Numbered from the stretch's first letter, positions 8,201 through 16,474 are shown. The stretch: DNA of 64,000 nt from Pararobbsia alpina_A (GCF_965118125.1 NZ_OZ221288.1:2294001-2358000), one strand, 5' to 3'. A program made the numbers and translations. Notes: generated by a model not told the origin, from the letters alone.

Positions 8201-10145
8201 TGCCGAAGCGCTCGCCGAACGCGATCGCTTGTGGGAAACGAGCGAGGACTTGCTTGCAATTGCCGACTTTGACGGCCACCTGATTCGTGTGAGCCCGTCG
8301 TGGATACGCACGCTTGGGCACGAAGACAAGGTCTTGCTCAACACCCACTACCTTGTGTTCTCGCATCCCGAGGATGTCGCGCTGGTGACGTCGAAGCTCG
8401 AGGAGCTGCGTGAGCGTGGCCAGCCTGTGCGATTCGAAGGGCGCATGCAGGTCACGGACGGGACCTGGCGATGGATCGCATGGACGTTGTCCGTCGATCA
8501 GGACCGCACCCGCCTGCACGGCGTCGGGCGTGATGTCACCGCCGACCGCGAAGCGCGCGACGCGCTGCGGCACGCGGAGGAAGCCTTGCGCGTCGCGCAG
8601 AAGATGGAGGCGATCGGCAAGCTCACGGGCGGTGTCGCCCACGACTTCAACAATCTGCTTCAGGTGATCGGCGGCAATCTGCAATTGTTGATCAAGGACG
8701 TCGCGGGCATGGACAAGCCCGAGCAGCGTGTACGCAATGCGCTTGCAGGCGTGTCCAGAGGCGCGAAGCTCGCCTCGCAACTGCTCGCATTCGGGCGTCG
8801 GCAGCCGCTCGCACCGAAGGTGGTCAATCTCGGCCGCTTTATCCGGGGGCTCGACGATATGCTCCGGCGCGCACTGGGGGATGGCGTTGAAATCGAAACG
8901 ATCGTCTCGGGCGGTCTCTGGAACACGCTCGTGGACCCGTTCCAGGTGGAAAACGCGCTACTTAACCTCGCCATCAACGCGCGCGACGCGATGCAGGGGC
9001 ATGGGCGCCTGACCATCGAGGCCGGCAATGCCGTGCTCGACGATGCTTATGCGAGCATCAATCCCGAAGCCGCGCCGGGCCAATATGTGATGATGGCTGT
9101 CACAGATACGGGCAGCGGTATTGCCGCGGATCTGGTCGAGCGTGTGTTCGAACCCTTCTTTACGACCAAACCCGAAGGGCAAGGCACGGGCCTGGGCCTG
9201 AGCATGGTCTATGGCTTTGTCAGGCAGTCAGGTGGTCACGTCAAGCTGTATAGCGAAGTCGGCCACGGCACCACCGTGCGGCTCTATCTGCCGCGTGTGC
9301 GACAGGAAGAGGATTTGGTCACCGACATCGACACCGGCCCCGTCAGCGGCGGCACGGAGACCGTGCTGGTTGCCGAGGATGATGAGGACGTGCGCGCGAC
9401 GGTTGTCGATCTGCTGTCGGAGCTCGGCTATCGCGTGCTGAAGTCGAAGGACGCGCAAAGTGCGCTTGCGATCATCGAAAGCGGCGTGCCGATCGATGTG
9501 CTGTTCACTGACGTTGTGATGCCAGGGCCCATGCGAAGTACCGAGCTCGCACGCAAGGCACGTGAGCGTCTGCCCAATATTGCCGTGCTGTTTACCTCGG
9601 GCTATACCGACAACGCCATCGTGCACGCAGGACGGCTCGATGAAGGGATCGAACTTCTGAGCAAGCCTTATTCGCGCGAAGCGATGGCGCGCAAGATCCG
9701 GCATGTGTTGCGCAACCAGCAGCAGCGAGACGTTGCAGATGCCGTACTCACAAGCACCGGTCCCGGTTCGGGCGAGCCCTATCGACGGTTCCAGAACCTG
9801 AGGATCCTGCTCGTCGAAGACGATGAACTGGTGCGTGCCGGGACAGCCGAAATGCTTCGGCTCGTCGAGGCCGATATCACCGAGGCGCAGGATGGCGCTT
9901 CGGCGATGGAGGCATTGATGAACCGGCCCGTCGACGTGCTGATCGTCGATGTGGGTTTGCCCGATATCTCGGGGATCGATCTCGCGATCAATGCACGGCG
10001 GCATAAGCCGGGGCTTCGGGTGATCTTCGCATCAGGACACGAGCAGGAGGCGATTGGGGGCGCGCGGGCCACTGTGGCCGACGCCATCTATCTGCGCAAG
10101 CCGTACAACATCGAGGATCTGTTGCGTGCGCTGTCGGATCAATGA
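5229..10145 (+). CDS. Hybrid sensor: two histidine kinase cores, three receivers, PAS and GAF domains
   Basis: 1638 residues with no transmembrane segment, so a cytoplasmic sensor. Order: PAS-like region (about 20-160), GAF (about 170-340), HisKA with phospho-acceptor His363 in SHEFRTP, HATPase with the DTGIGIP and GSGIGLAL boxes, receiver 1 with Asp710 (SDVMMPRLDG), a second GAF (about 795-960), PAS (about 995-1110), a second HisKA with His1138 in GGVAHDFNN, a second HATPase (DTGSGIA, GTGLGLSM), receiver 2 with Asp1428, and receiver 3 with Asp1574 (VDVGLPDISG). All catalytic residues look intact. AAGGA lies 10 bases before the ATG at 5229. No output domain or adjacent response regulator is present, so the phosphoryl group must pass to another protein or among its own receivers. 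The signal is unknown. Confidence 0.9.
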   Translation: MLDHSETAESGDLRAFLAGGGEMGRLLREHDWSTSPLGLPETWPQSLKTALRIMLTSRQPIWIGWGPELTFFYNDPYKSIIGGKHPWALGRPTRQVWSEIWDDIGPMLATALEGIEGTYAEAKLLIMERNGYPEETYYTFSYSPVPDDDGSTGGMICANTDDTQRVLGERQLTLLRELATGAADARTWLQACETSVSALRTNPSDIPFALLYAGDTGQELELVATCGIERDHPAAPARLEGPHNRVWPYEALLGGGRDMVLVTDLSQRFKMALPSGPWSRPPTQAVLLSISPPGETARQIVLVLALNPWRLVDDGYQRFLSLVAGQVASAIGYAEAYDQERQRAEALAELDRAKTTFFSNISHEFRTPLTLMLGPLEELLNEPETQGSDPAQTRALVEVTHRNGLRLLKLVNALLDFSRIESGRIDMHRVPTDIGLFTAELASLFRSTIERAGLELVVDCPPGTRVVMVDTEMWEQVVLNLISNAFKFTLSGRIEVRVAPGDAADTVDVSVSDTGIGIPADELPRVFERFHRVAGAAGRSIEGSGIGLALVHELIRLHGGTIRATSEPGAGTTFVVSMPVAASTEHEGLTPATLAGASVDAHEFVVAAQRWLAANAPAGEDVFGSLDAHSVGETASDIVAARSDRMHAAVSATDRDQARARILVADDNADLRDYMRRILTAAGYTVAIASDGQAALELMTQFEPDIVLSDVMMPRLDGFGLLRALRAHPQLADTPVLLLSARAGEEAKVGGLEAGADDYLVKPFSAREMLARVASNLQLARLRRETERNLREDAHTLEMLNRVGTAVAAELDLGRAVQVVTDAATELTGAAFGAFFYNVLDQNGESYTLYTLSGVPREAFERFPMPRNTAVFAPTFTGESIVRSDDITRDERYGKNHPHKGMPAGHLPVRSYLAAPVISRTGEVVGGLFFGHPNVGVFDARAERLVVGIAAQAAAAIDNARLFGNAQNEIGKRAKAEVALRTLNETLEQRIAEALAERDRLWETSEDLLAIADFDGHLIRVSPSWIRTLGHEDKVLLNTHYLVFSHPEDVALVTSKLEELRERGQPVRFEGRMQVTDGTWRWIAWTLSVDQDRTRLHGVGRDVTADREARDALRHAEEALRVAQKMEAIGKLTGGVAHDFNNLLQVIGGNLQLLIKDVAGMDKPEQRVRNALAGVSRGAKLASQLLAFGRRQPLAPKVVNLGRFIRGLDDMLRRALGDGVEIETIVSGGLWNTLVDPFQVENALLNLAINARDAMQGHGRLTIEAGNAVLDDAYASINPEAAPGQYVMMAVTDTGSGIAADLVERVFEPFFTTKPEGQGTGLGLSMVYGFVRQSGGHVKLYSEVGHGTTVRLYLPRVRQEEDLVTDIDTGPVSGGTETVLVAEDDEDVRATVVDLLSELGYRVLKSKDAQSALAIIESGVPIDVLFTDVVMPGPMRSTELARKARERLPNIAVLFTSGYTDNAIVHAGRLDEGIELLSKPYSREAMARKIRHVLRNQQQRDVADAVLTSTGPGSGEPYRRFQNLRILLVEDDELVRAGTAEMLRLVEADITEAQDGASAMEALMNRPVDVLIVDVGLPDISGIDLAINARRHKPGLRVIFASGHEQEAIGGARATVADAIYLRKPYNIEDLLRALSDQ

Positions 10146-10149
10146 CGCC

Positions 10150-10239
10150 TGAATAAACGGCTAATGAGTCAACGGCCAATGAATCAACGCTCAATGAATC
10201 AACGACCACCGAGTCAGCGGGCAATGAGTCAATGACCCG
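10150..10239. repeat. Six tandem 15-bp repeats
   Basis: Six consecutive 15-base units begin five bases after the kinase stop codon, at 10150, 10165, 10180, 10195, 10210 and 10225. The best copies read TGAATCAACGCTCAA and TGAGTCAACGGCCAA; the outer copies diverge by two to four bases. Five of the six units start with TGA. The array ends about 90 bases before the quinone oxidoreductase start. It is probably a slippage-prone array; no protein-binding role is known to me. Confidence 0.85.
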
Positions 10240-10331
10240 AAACCAATGACCCCTGAGGCGTAGCGGTTATGCGTATCCCCTTATGATCGTTTGCAGCATC
10301 GATCGAAACGGGAACTCGAAAGGAGAGGGGT

Positions 10332-11312
10332 ATGACGCAGGCACGTGCGGTACAACTGACGGCGTTTGGCGGGCCGGAAGTCATGAAGCTGGTGACGCTC
10401 GATCTGCCCGCGCCCGCTGCGGGTGAGGTTCAGCTCAGGCAGACGGCACTGGGGTTCAACTATCTCGACGTGTATCAGCGGACCGGCAAGTATCCGCTGC
10501 CGACGCCGACGGGGCTCGGACACGAGGCGGCCGGTGTGGTCGAGGTGGTGGGTCCGGGCGTCGACGGTGTGCGCGTGGGCGATCACGTCGTCTATATGAA
10601 TGCCGGCATCGGTGCGTATGCGGATCGGCGCAACGTCGCTGCGAACAAGGTCGTCAAGGTGCCGGCGGGTGTCGACGATGACGTTGCGGCGGCCCTGTTC
10701 TTCAAGGCGATGACCGCGCAGTATCTGGTCAGGAAGACCTATCCGATCCAGAAAGGCGACATCGTGGTCGTGCATGCGGCCGCGGGTGGGGTCGGCCAGA
10801 TCCTGAGTGCGTGGGCCAAGGGGCTGGGCGCGACGGTGATCGGTACCGCGGGCTCTGCGGCGAAATGCGAAGTGGCTCGCAACGCTGGCTGCGATGTCGC
10901 GATCGACTATTCCGCGAGTGACTGGGTGGAGCGGATCATCGAAGCGACGCAGGGCAAGAAGGCGCGTGTCGTCTATGACTCGGTGGGCCAACACACGTTT
11001 ATGGGTTCGCTCGATATTGCCGCGCCGTTTGGCTATGTCGTCGTGTATGGGGCGGCGTCGGGCCCGATCCCGCCGTTCGAGACCGAGCTGCTGAATCGCA
11101 AAGGGTGCCTCTACCTCACACGGCCGTCGGTCTTTCCCCATAACGCCGACGTGCAGGCATTGCGTGCGAACGCAGCGGACGTGTTCGACGCATACGCCCA
11201 GGGGATCATCCGCGCCCATATCGGCGCGCGCTTCGAGCTCGCGAATATCGCCGATGCGCATCGGGCCGCGGAGTCCCGTGCAACAACCGGGGCAATCGTC
11301 ATTACGCCGTGA
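10332..11312 (+). CDS. qor: NADPH:quinone oxidoreductase (zeta-crystallin family)
   Basis: 326 residues, the usual length for the family. It is a zinc-independent medium-chain dehydrogenase/reductase: GroES-like N-terminal domain with GFNYLDVYQRTGKYPLP and GHEAAGVVEVVG, then a Rossmann fold with AAAGGVGQILSAWAKGLGA at about residues 153-171 binding NADPH. No structural zinc cysteine cluster is visible. It reduces quinones, usually one electron at a time, in the cytoplasm. A strong AGGAGAGG precedes the ATG. The gene is convergent with the nuclease gene and their ends overlap by 11 bases. Alternative substrates such as enones cannot be excluded. Confidence 0.9.
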   Translation: MTQARAVQLTAFGGPEVMKLVTLDLPAPAAGEVQLRQTALGFNYLDVYQRTGKYPLPTPTGLGHEAAGVVEVVGPGVDGVRVGDHVVYMNAGIGAYADRRNVAANKVVKVPAGVDDDVAAALFFKAMTAQYLVRKTYPIQKGDIVVVHAAAGGVGQILSAWAKGLGATVIGTAGSAAKCEVARNAGCDVAIDYSASDWVERIIEATQGKKARVVYDSVGQHTFMGSLDIAAPFGYVVVYGAASGPIPPFETELLNRKGCLYLTRPSVFPHNADVQALRANAADVFDAYAQGIIRAHIGARFELANIADAHRAAESRATTGAIVITP

Positions 11313-12462
11313 GCGATGTCGCTGGATCACCCCAGGCGTTCGCAGGAATCGCCTCTTTCAGGAAACGGGCATAACGCGTGTGCATTAGCTTGAGTGCAGA
11401 CGCTTTGTCGATCTGAAGCTCAAGTTTTTCTTCGAGAAACTTGAGTCTCGACCGGTTTTCGTCAATCACCTGCGCCCATGTCTTTGCGTAAATGGTGACG
11501 TCGTGTCGTTGGTAAATCAGGCCCGGCGCATCAAGCGATGAGCGAAACGGTACGTATTCGCCGAGTTCATCGCTGATCACGCAGAATTGCCATGTCACGC
11601 CCGCTTCCCTGAACCGCGGATCGTCCATCACGGTACGGGCGTACTTCTCGATCTGACCGACTTCCGCAACATCGATCTTGACACCCGGCGCCTTAAGCTC
11701 GACGACAAGGTGCGTCAACGTTCTCGGTCGATGAAGCCGCGTGGCCTTCGACAACATGAGATCGACGATGCCGCCACCCAGCGTGGGGTGGCGCACCGGC
11801 TCATCGATCGCCACATGCTCGCCGAGCAATCTCTTGTGCGCGCGCAACACTTCAGTCAACGATCGATCATCGACTGACAGGGTGAAGTCCTCACCGAAGA
11901 GCCAGCAGTTCTCGGCAATAATCCGGTGCAGTTGAGAACGCTCTTTGATTCGCTTTCGCGGCGTGTCGTCGAACAGAATGGCTTCGAGGCCCGAGAGAAA
12001 GCGCAATCGCTCCGTAACGAGGCTCGCGGTGCTGCAAACGGCTGGAAGAGACGTATCGGCCAGCACCGCCGAGATCGATTCCTGTTGCTCACGAGGCAGA
12101 TGCAGGACCTCGTCGAGAATGCGCGCGAGCGCCTTGGGCTGCGTTTCGATTGCATGCCGCAGCATTCGTAGCTGAAAGGCACGGTCCATTGCGGGAGCCG
12201 CACCAAACCCAGGGAGATGGGTGGCGATGACGCTCGCCACTTTCGAAAAGATCTCTCGCTCGACGGTTTCGGCAGCAGTACTCGGCTCCCCGTCGAACGG
12301 ATAGATTCCTGCTGCTTTCCAACGGTCGATCAGGCTAGTCCAGTCGGACACGTCATCTGCAGGCGGAGAGCCGGTCAAGTGCGCGGGAGCGCCGGCGTGA
12401 GGGCGGTGCGCGCTCGTCGCCCCGTACATATCGGTCGCATCGTGATCGGTTGATTCGGGCAT
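11302..12462 (-). CDS. Solitary PD-(D/E)XK nuclease-like protein (Shedu/DUF4263-like)
   Basis: 386 residues from the ATG at 12462, which has AGGAGAA 5-8 bases upstream; the frame is open further 5' but without a ribosome site. The C-terminal half carries a PD-(D/E)XK arrangement: Asp234 in GGIVDLML, Glu255-x-Lys257 in VVELKAPG, and Gln270 in VGQIEKY, preceded by HRIIAENCWLFGEDF. This resembles the SduA (DUF4263) nuclease domain of Shedu anti-phage systems; assignment is by motif recall only. The N-terminal about 190 residues are helical and unrecognised, with a disordered start. No methyltransferase, helicase or transposase is nearby. Alternatively it could be a repair or restriction-type nuclease. 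It overlaps qor tail to tail. Confidence 0.6.
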   Translation of the reverse strand: MPESTDHDATDMYGATSAHRPHAGAPAHLTGSPPADDVSDWTSLIDRWKAAGIYPFDGEPSTAAETVEREIFSKVASVIATHLPGFGAAPAMDRAFQLRMLRHAIETQPKALARILDEVLHLPREQQESISAVLADTSLPAVCSTASLVTERLRFLSGLEAILFDDTPRKRIKERSQLHRIIAENCWLFGEDFTLSVDDRSLTEVLRAHKRLLGEHVAIDEPVRHPTLGGGIVDLMLSKATRLHRPRTLTHLVVELKAPGVKIDVAEVGQIEKYARTVMDDPRFREAGVTWQFCVISDELGEYVPFRSSLDAPGLIYQRHDVTIYAKTWAQVIDENRSRLKFLEEKLELQIDKASALKLMHTRYARFLKEAIPANAWGDPATSLTA

Positions 12463-12775
12463 GGATTCTCCTCTGGTCCGCGGCGAGTGCAGTCGTGCGA
12501 CGCCTCGTACCCGTACGAAAAAACGCGGGTGGAAGTAGGTAAAGTCCGCGTGCATGCGCGCTTGTCTGCATTGCATGGACTTCGCAGTGACCGGTATTAA
12601 TTTACTATCGACGCAGAGCGGAGAAAGGCGCATTCGCTGTCAGCGTTTTCCGAATTTGATTGTCGAAGTGCTTTGCCTCATGTGGCCGACGATCGAACAT
12701 CGCTGCCGACGCTGTACCATGTCGAACGATCCGGCGCTGAGTCACAGGTCTCGCGCCCAACCGAGAGCCTGAAAG
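12463..12775. other. Divergent promoter region between nuclease gene and bluB
   Basis: 313 bp without a credible gene. It must hold the promoters of both neighbours. No cobalamin riboswitch consensus was recognised before bluB, and no clear palindromic operator was seen. The AT-richer stretch around 12590-12610 is a possible promoter location. Confidence 0.4.
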
Positions 12776-13453
12776 ATGAATCGCTTCACCGAGCCCGAAA
12801 TTGATGCCGTCTATCGCGCGATCTACGAGCGACGCGACATGCGTCACTTTGTGCCCGGGCCGGTGGATGCGCAGACCCTCGATCGCCTGATTCGTGCGGC
12901 GCACCATGCGCCGAGCGTCGGGTATATGCAGCCCTGGCGGATCATCCGCATCACGCGCCCCGAGATTCGGACTGCGTTGCACGCAATCGTTGAAGCGGAG
13001 CGTCAGGCGACTGCTCAGGCGCTCGGTGAGCGTGAAGATGCGTTTATGAAGCTCAAGGTCGAGGGGATTCGCGAGTGCGGCGAGGTGCTGGTCGTCGCGC
13101 TGATGGACGGGCGCGAGAAATACGTGTTTGGCCGGCGCACATTGCCCGAGATGGATATCGCATCCGTGGCCTGCGCCATTCAGAACATGTGGCTGGCGGC
13201 GCGTGCGGAAGGTCTGGGCATGGGATGGGTTTCGTTGTTCGATGAAGACGCCGTGCGCCAATTGCTGGGCATGCCTGCGGGTGCCAGGCCGTTGGCGATC
13301 CTGTGCCTGGGGCACGTCGAAGCGTTTTACGACAAACCGATGCTCGAGGCGGAAGGCTGGGACACGCGGCGCAAGCTCGATGTTTGCGTGTTTGAAAACG
13401 CGTGGGCCGCACCGGCTGCGACCGAACCTGTTCAGTCACCCGACAAGGCGTAG
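12776..13453 (+). CDS. bluB: 5,6-dimethylbenzimidazole synthase BluB
   Basis: 225 residues of the nitroreductase fold. Recognised by the BluB pattern RRDMRHFVPGPV near the start (FMN phosphate binding), HHAPSVGYMQPWRIIRI, then GRRTLPEMDIASVACAIQNMW and EGLGMGWVSLFD. BluB uses FMNH2 and oxygen to cannibalise the flavin and make the lower ligand of vitamin B12. No other cobalamin biosynthesis gene is in the window, so it stands alone here. The start is preceded by CTGAAAG. The C-terminal 25 residues are Ala/Pro rich and probably disordered. Confidence 0.9.
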   Translation: MNRFTEPEIDAVYRAIYERRDMRHFVPGPVDAQTLDRLIRAAHHAPSVGYMQPWRIIRITRPEIRTALHAIVEAERQATAQALGEREDAFMKLKVEGIRECGEVLVVALMDGREKYVFGRRTLPEMDIASVACAIQNMWLAARAEGLGMGWVSLFDEDAVRQLLGMPAGARPLAILCLGHVEAFYDKPMLEAEGWDTRRKLDVCVFENAWAAPAATEPVQSPDKA

Positions 13454-13465
13454 CGCCTCACACGC

Positions 13466-14419
13466 TCAGTCCACGTACTCCGGATTTTTCGTTTGCATCG
13501 CGGCTCCGGCAATCGCCGTCAATTGCTCCCTCAGCCATTGATGAGCCGGGTCAGCCTGCATCCGGGGGTGCCACGCTGCGGCGAGCTCGAATCCCTGAAC
13601 TTCGATCGGCAACGGCAGCAAATCGAGTTTGTCCGCGAAGCGCCGCAAAAAGCGCTCGGGTAACGTGCAGACGAGATCCGTCGCTTCGAGCACGAGTGGC
13701 ACGAGGTGATACTGCTGAACCGAAATCGATACCTCACGCGTGAGTCCGCGCTCGCGCAAATGATCGTCCATAAAGCCGTGAAAATGTCCACCATCGCCTG
13801 ACACGATCACGTGCCTGAGTGCGCAGTAGCTGTCCAGATCCGGCGGCGTGAGTCCGCGAGGGTGCCCCTTGCGCTGTGCCATCACGTATCCGTCCTTGAG
13901 CAGTGGACGCTGCTTCATCGCGCGCGGCACCGTAAAAGCGGCCGCGACGATCAGGTCGATTTCTCCACGCTCCAGCAGCGGCGCCGCGACCTCGATCGGT
14001 GCACTCCGAAAACCGAGGCGTATGCCGGGCGCCTGATCGGTCACGCGTCGCATCAGGTCGAGCCCGACCATCACGAAGCCGTTGTCACTGGCGACGATCT
14101 GGAACGTTCGTCGATCCGTCGCCGGGTCGAAGTGCGCGCCATTCTGCAGCACGGCATTGAGTTCCCGTAGCGCCGATCTCAAGGGCGCGCGAATCGCGAG
14201 TCCTCGCGCCGTGGCCGTCATGCCCCGGCCGCTTTCCGCAGGAATCAGCAACGGATCCCCGACGAGTTGGCGCAAGCGCGCGAGTTGGGCCGAGAGCGCG
14301 GGCTGGCTGATATGCAACCGCGCGGCCGCGCGCGTGACGTTGCATTCCTCGAGCAGCATATCGAGCGCGGCCAGCAGTGCGAGGTCGGCGCCGCGCAATC
14401 CCTTGGGCATATCCGTCAT
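13466..14419 (-). CDS. LysR-family transcriptional regulator
   Basis: 317 residues from the ATG at 14419, which has AGGAG 8 bases upstream. The N-terminal winged helix-turn-helix is ALDMLLEECNVTRAAARLHISQPALSAQLARLR (about 15-50); the effector domain follows, with FQIVASDNGFV and ERGEIDLIVAA. It resembles the NodD/NahR/SyrM-like branch in having a longer linker. It is divergent from an MFS transporter gene 177 bases away, the usual arrangement for a LysR protein and its target. The inducer is unknown. Confidence 0.85.
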   Translation of the reverse strand: MTDMPKGLRGADLALLAALDMLLEECNVTRAAARLHISQPALSAQLARLRQLVGDPLLIPAESGRGMTATARGLAIRAPLRSALRELNAVLQNGAHFDPATDRRTFQIVASDNGFVMVGLDLMRRVTDQAPGIRLGFRSAPIEVAAPLLERGEIDLIVAAAFTVPRAMKQRPLLKDGYVMAQRKGHPRGLTPPDLDSYCALRHVIVSGDGGHFHGFMDDHLRERGLTREVSISVQQYHLVPLVLEATDLVCTLPERFLRRFADKLDLLPLPIEVQGFELAAAWHPRMQADPAHQWLREQLTAIAGAAMQTKNPEYVD

Positions 14420-14595
14420 TTGGATAGCTCCTATACAGATGATCGATTTCAAATATAGCAAGCCTGAGCCGACACTGTGGCTTTCGCGCGCGGAACGGGG
14501 GCGAACGGGCTGGTTCGCGGCCGGCAATCGGGATGTCGGTCGAGCCCCTGATTTGGAACCCCGGCAAGCGCGGCAGCTTTGTAAAGGGATAGGTC

Positions 14596-15819
14596 ATGTC
14601 GATTCCACATCATGAGCGGCGTCCGCTACAGGCGCTGGCCAGCGCCAATTTCGCGCTAGGGAGCATGTCGTATGGCGTGGTCGGTGCCTTGCCGGCATTG
14701 GCTCACGACTGGGCTGTCACGCCCGGACACGTGGCGCTGCTTGTCGCGGCATTTTCGATCACGTTTGCGGTCGGCGCGCCAGTGCTTCAGATGCTATTTG
14801 GGCATATGCGGCGGCGTACGTTGCTGCTGGCGGGCCTGGCCGGCATGGCGATCGGCTCGATCGGGTGTGCGTTGGCACCGAATTTTGCGTGGTTGCTAGT
14901 GTTTCGCGTGCTCGCGGGCATCGGTGCCGGTGCTGTGAGTCCGCTTGCCTCGGCGATCGGCGCGGGGCTGGTGCCGGGCGAGCGGCAGGGACGCGCGCTT
15001 GCCATCGTATTTGTGGGCGTGACTTTGTCGAGCGTGATCAGCGCGCCTGTATCGGCATGGGTCGCCCACGTATTGGGCTGGCGGGCCGTCTTTGCGTTGC
15101 TGGCGACGCTTGCGATCGCAAGCGCAGGGTGGATCGTGTCCGTCGTCGACGATGCCACCTACGGGATTCGCATGGAGCCCAAGGGCCTGATTCAATTGCT
15201 GACGCGTCCGGCGACGGCATCGGGGCTCAGCGTGGTGCTGTTGCAGACGGGCGCGTTCTTCGCGACCTACACGCTGATCCTGCCGCTGCTGCATGCGTGT
15301 TTCGGTGCGAGTCTGACTCAGGGAGCGGCGGCGCTGTTTGTGTTCGGTGTGACGGGGATTGTCGGTAACTTGATCGCACAGCGGGCCTCGCAGCACTGGT
15401 CAGCGGACCGATTGTTGCTCGTCTCGATCGGCGCGATGGCCTCGATGTTTGTCGTGCTTGGCGCTCTGTCGATTGTCGGGGGACACGGCGCGGTCTTTCA
15501 ATATTCCGCGGTCGCGCTGTTGATCGTGTGGGCGCTTGCGCAGGATCTGTTCTATCCGTCGCAAATGCGGCGCGCGGTATCACTCGAACCACCGTATCGA
15601 GGGATGGTGCTCGCGCTGAATTCGTCGGGGATCTTCGCCGGCGTGGCGTTGGGCTCGAGTCTCGGCGGACATGTCGCCGATCACTTCGGGGTGGCGTGGC
15701 TGGCGCTCGTTTCTGCGGCGCTGTCATTTGCAGGACTAGGGATGCTGATTCTGTCGCGGCGGTACCTTGCTCATCGAGGCGGCAAGGCATGCACTTCGCT
15801 ATCGAGCACGCCAGCATAA
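14596..15819 (+). CDS. MFS transporter (AraJ/arabinose-efflux-like)
   Basis: 407 residues with about 12 transmembrane segments. The N-terminus PLQALASANFALGSMSYGVVGALPALAHDW and RVLAGIGAGAVSPLASAIGAGLVPGERQGRA (helices 4-5) are typical of the drug:H+ antiporter-1 AraJ/Bmr group. A GGGATAGG lies just before the ATG. It is divergent from the LysR gene at 13466-14419, which probably controls it. The substrate is unknown. The C-terminus ends in a basic tail. Confidence 0.8.
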   Translation: MSIPHHERRPLQALASANFALGSMSYGVVGALPALAHDWAVTPGHVALLVAAFSITFAVGAPVLQMLFGHMRRRTLLLAGLAGMAIGSIGCALAPNFAWLLVFRVLAGIGAGAVSPLASAIGAGLVPGERQGRALAIVFVGVTLSSVISAPVSAWVAHVLGWRAVFALLATLAIASAGWIVSVVDDATYGIRMEPKGLIQLLTRPATASGLSVVLLQTGAFFATYTLILPLLHACFGASLTQGAAALFVFGVTGIVGNLIAQRASQHWSADRLLLVSIGAMASMFVVLGALSIVGGHGAVFQYSAVALLIVWALAQDLFYPSQMRRAVSLEPPYRGMVLALNSSGIFAGVALGSSLGGHVADHFGVAWLALVSAALSFAGLGMLILSRRYLAHRGGKACTSLSSTPA

Positions 15820-15887
15820 GGGACGTCATGCTGACTTTGTCAGCGATTGAGTCAGCGTTCGGGTCAGTAACCTGTCGCCAACTGCGC

Positions 15888-15923
15888 AAAAGCCCGGCCA
15901 TCACAGGGATGAGCCGGGCTTTT
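15888..15923 (-). terminator. Rho-independent terminator, usable on both strands
   Basis: AAAAGCCCGGC (15888-15898) pairs with GCCGGGCTTTT (15913-15923). It lies downstream of the first DUF4148 gene on the minus strand and of the MFS gene on the plus strand, so it may serve both. Confidence 0.85.
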
Positions 15924-15997
15924 GTACTGGCGCTTGCTTTTAGCGGGCACCCGATGCGTTGGCGAGACGGGATCGATGTCGAAGTCGGTCTCGTCAA

Positions 15998-16276
15998 TCA
16001 GCCTTGATTGCCGCGGCTCGAAGCACCTGCAACCCAGCGTTGCGGTTCGCTCGACTTGCCGAATTGCACTTGATACATCGCCTTGTTCTGCGCGACTTCA
16101 TCAGCCGTGGGCGGGTACTGCGTATCTGTGGTCGGGATCACGCCAGCACGTTCTGCATCGACGAGCTGAGCACGCACTTGTTCGCGGGTCAGGCCCGAGG
16201 TCGATTGGGCGAAAGCGGAGCCGACGACAGCGGAAAGAGCGACGGCGGCGAAAGCGGCGATAGCGAGCTTCTTCAT
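15998..16276 (-). CDS. DUF4148 secreted protein, copy 1
   Basis: 92 residues. The start is the ATG at 16276 with CAGGAGT about 10 bases upstream. A signal peptide (MKKLAIAAFAAVALSAVVGSAFAQ, Ala-x-Ala at the cleavage site after about residue 22) is followed by the DUF4148 pattern STSGLTREQVRAQLVDAE, PTTDTQYPPTADEV and a C-terminal GKSSEPQRWVAG. The family is abundant in Burkholderiaceae and has no known function; export to the periplasm is predicted. A paralogue about 88 percent identical by eye lies at 18635-18913. A strong terminator follows. Confidence 0.9.
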   Translation of the reverse strand: MKKLAIAAFAAVALSAVVGSAFAQSTSGLTREQVRAQLVDAERAGVIPTTDTQYPPTADEVAQNKAMYQVQFGKSSEPQRWVAGASSRGNQG

Positions 16277-16444
16277 GATGTGGCACTCCTGAGCAAAGTT
16301 GGATGAAGGTCCGTCACGCTGGTTTGCTTCGTTCACCGTTGTGTCTGACCATGGGATGCATGATGCGACCCGGGCTCCGACTGTCTGCTGACATGACTAT
16401 GACAAAAACGTCATGGGGATCGCCTGCCGGGCAATCCTCTCGTC

Positions 16445-16474
16445 ACGCACACGCACACGCACACGCACACGCAC
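16445..16474. repeat. Hexanucleotide tract, five ACGCAC units
   Basis: Five perfect ACGCAC copies (16445-16474), followed by a GAAGC-rich 6-bp-period stretch (about 16479-16502). It lies just beyond the conserved leader of DUF4148 copy 1. If translated on the plus strand it gives alternating His-Ala then Glu-Ala, but no gene is credible there. Confidence 0.9.

Larger units (their letters stand above)
15845..16411. repeat. Duplicated DUF4148 cassette, copy 1
   Basis: About 565 bp that is repeated in the same orientation at 18488-19051. It covers the terminator hairpin, the coding sequence and about 135 bp of leader upstream of the minus-strand start. By eye the upstream leaders (16277-16411 versus 18914-19051) differ at only a handful of positions, fewer per base than the coding parts. 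The similarity stops abruptly after the motif GACAAAAACGTCAT. Confidence 0.85.

Noticed and set aside
5379..8780. 1133-codon open frame on the minus strand within the kinase gene
   Set aside because: Shadow of the well-supported kinase frame in high-GC DNA; no domain or ribosome site was seen.
12480..12775. Cobalamin riboswitch before bluB
   Set aside because: Looked for the conserved B12-box pattern and flanking helices; not found by eye.
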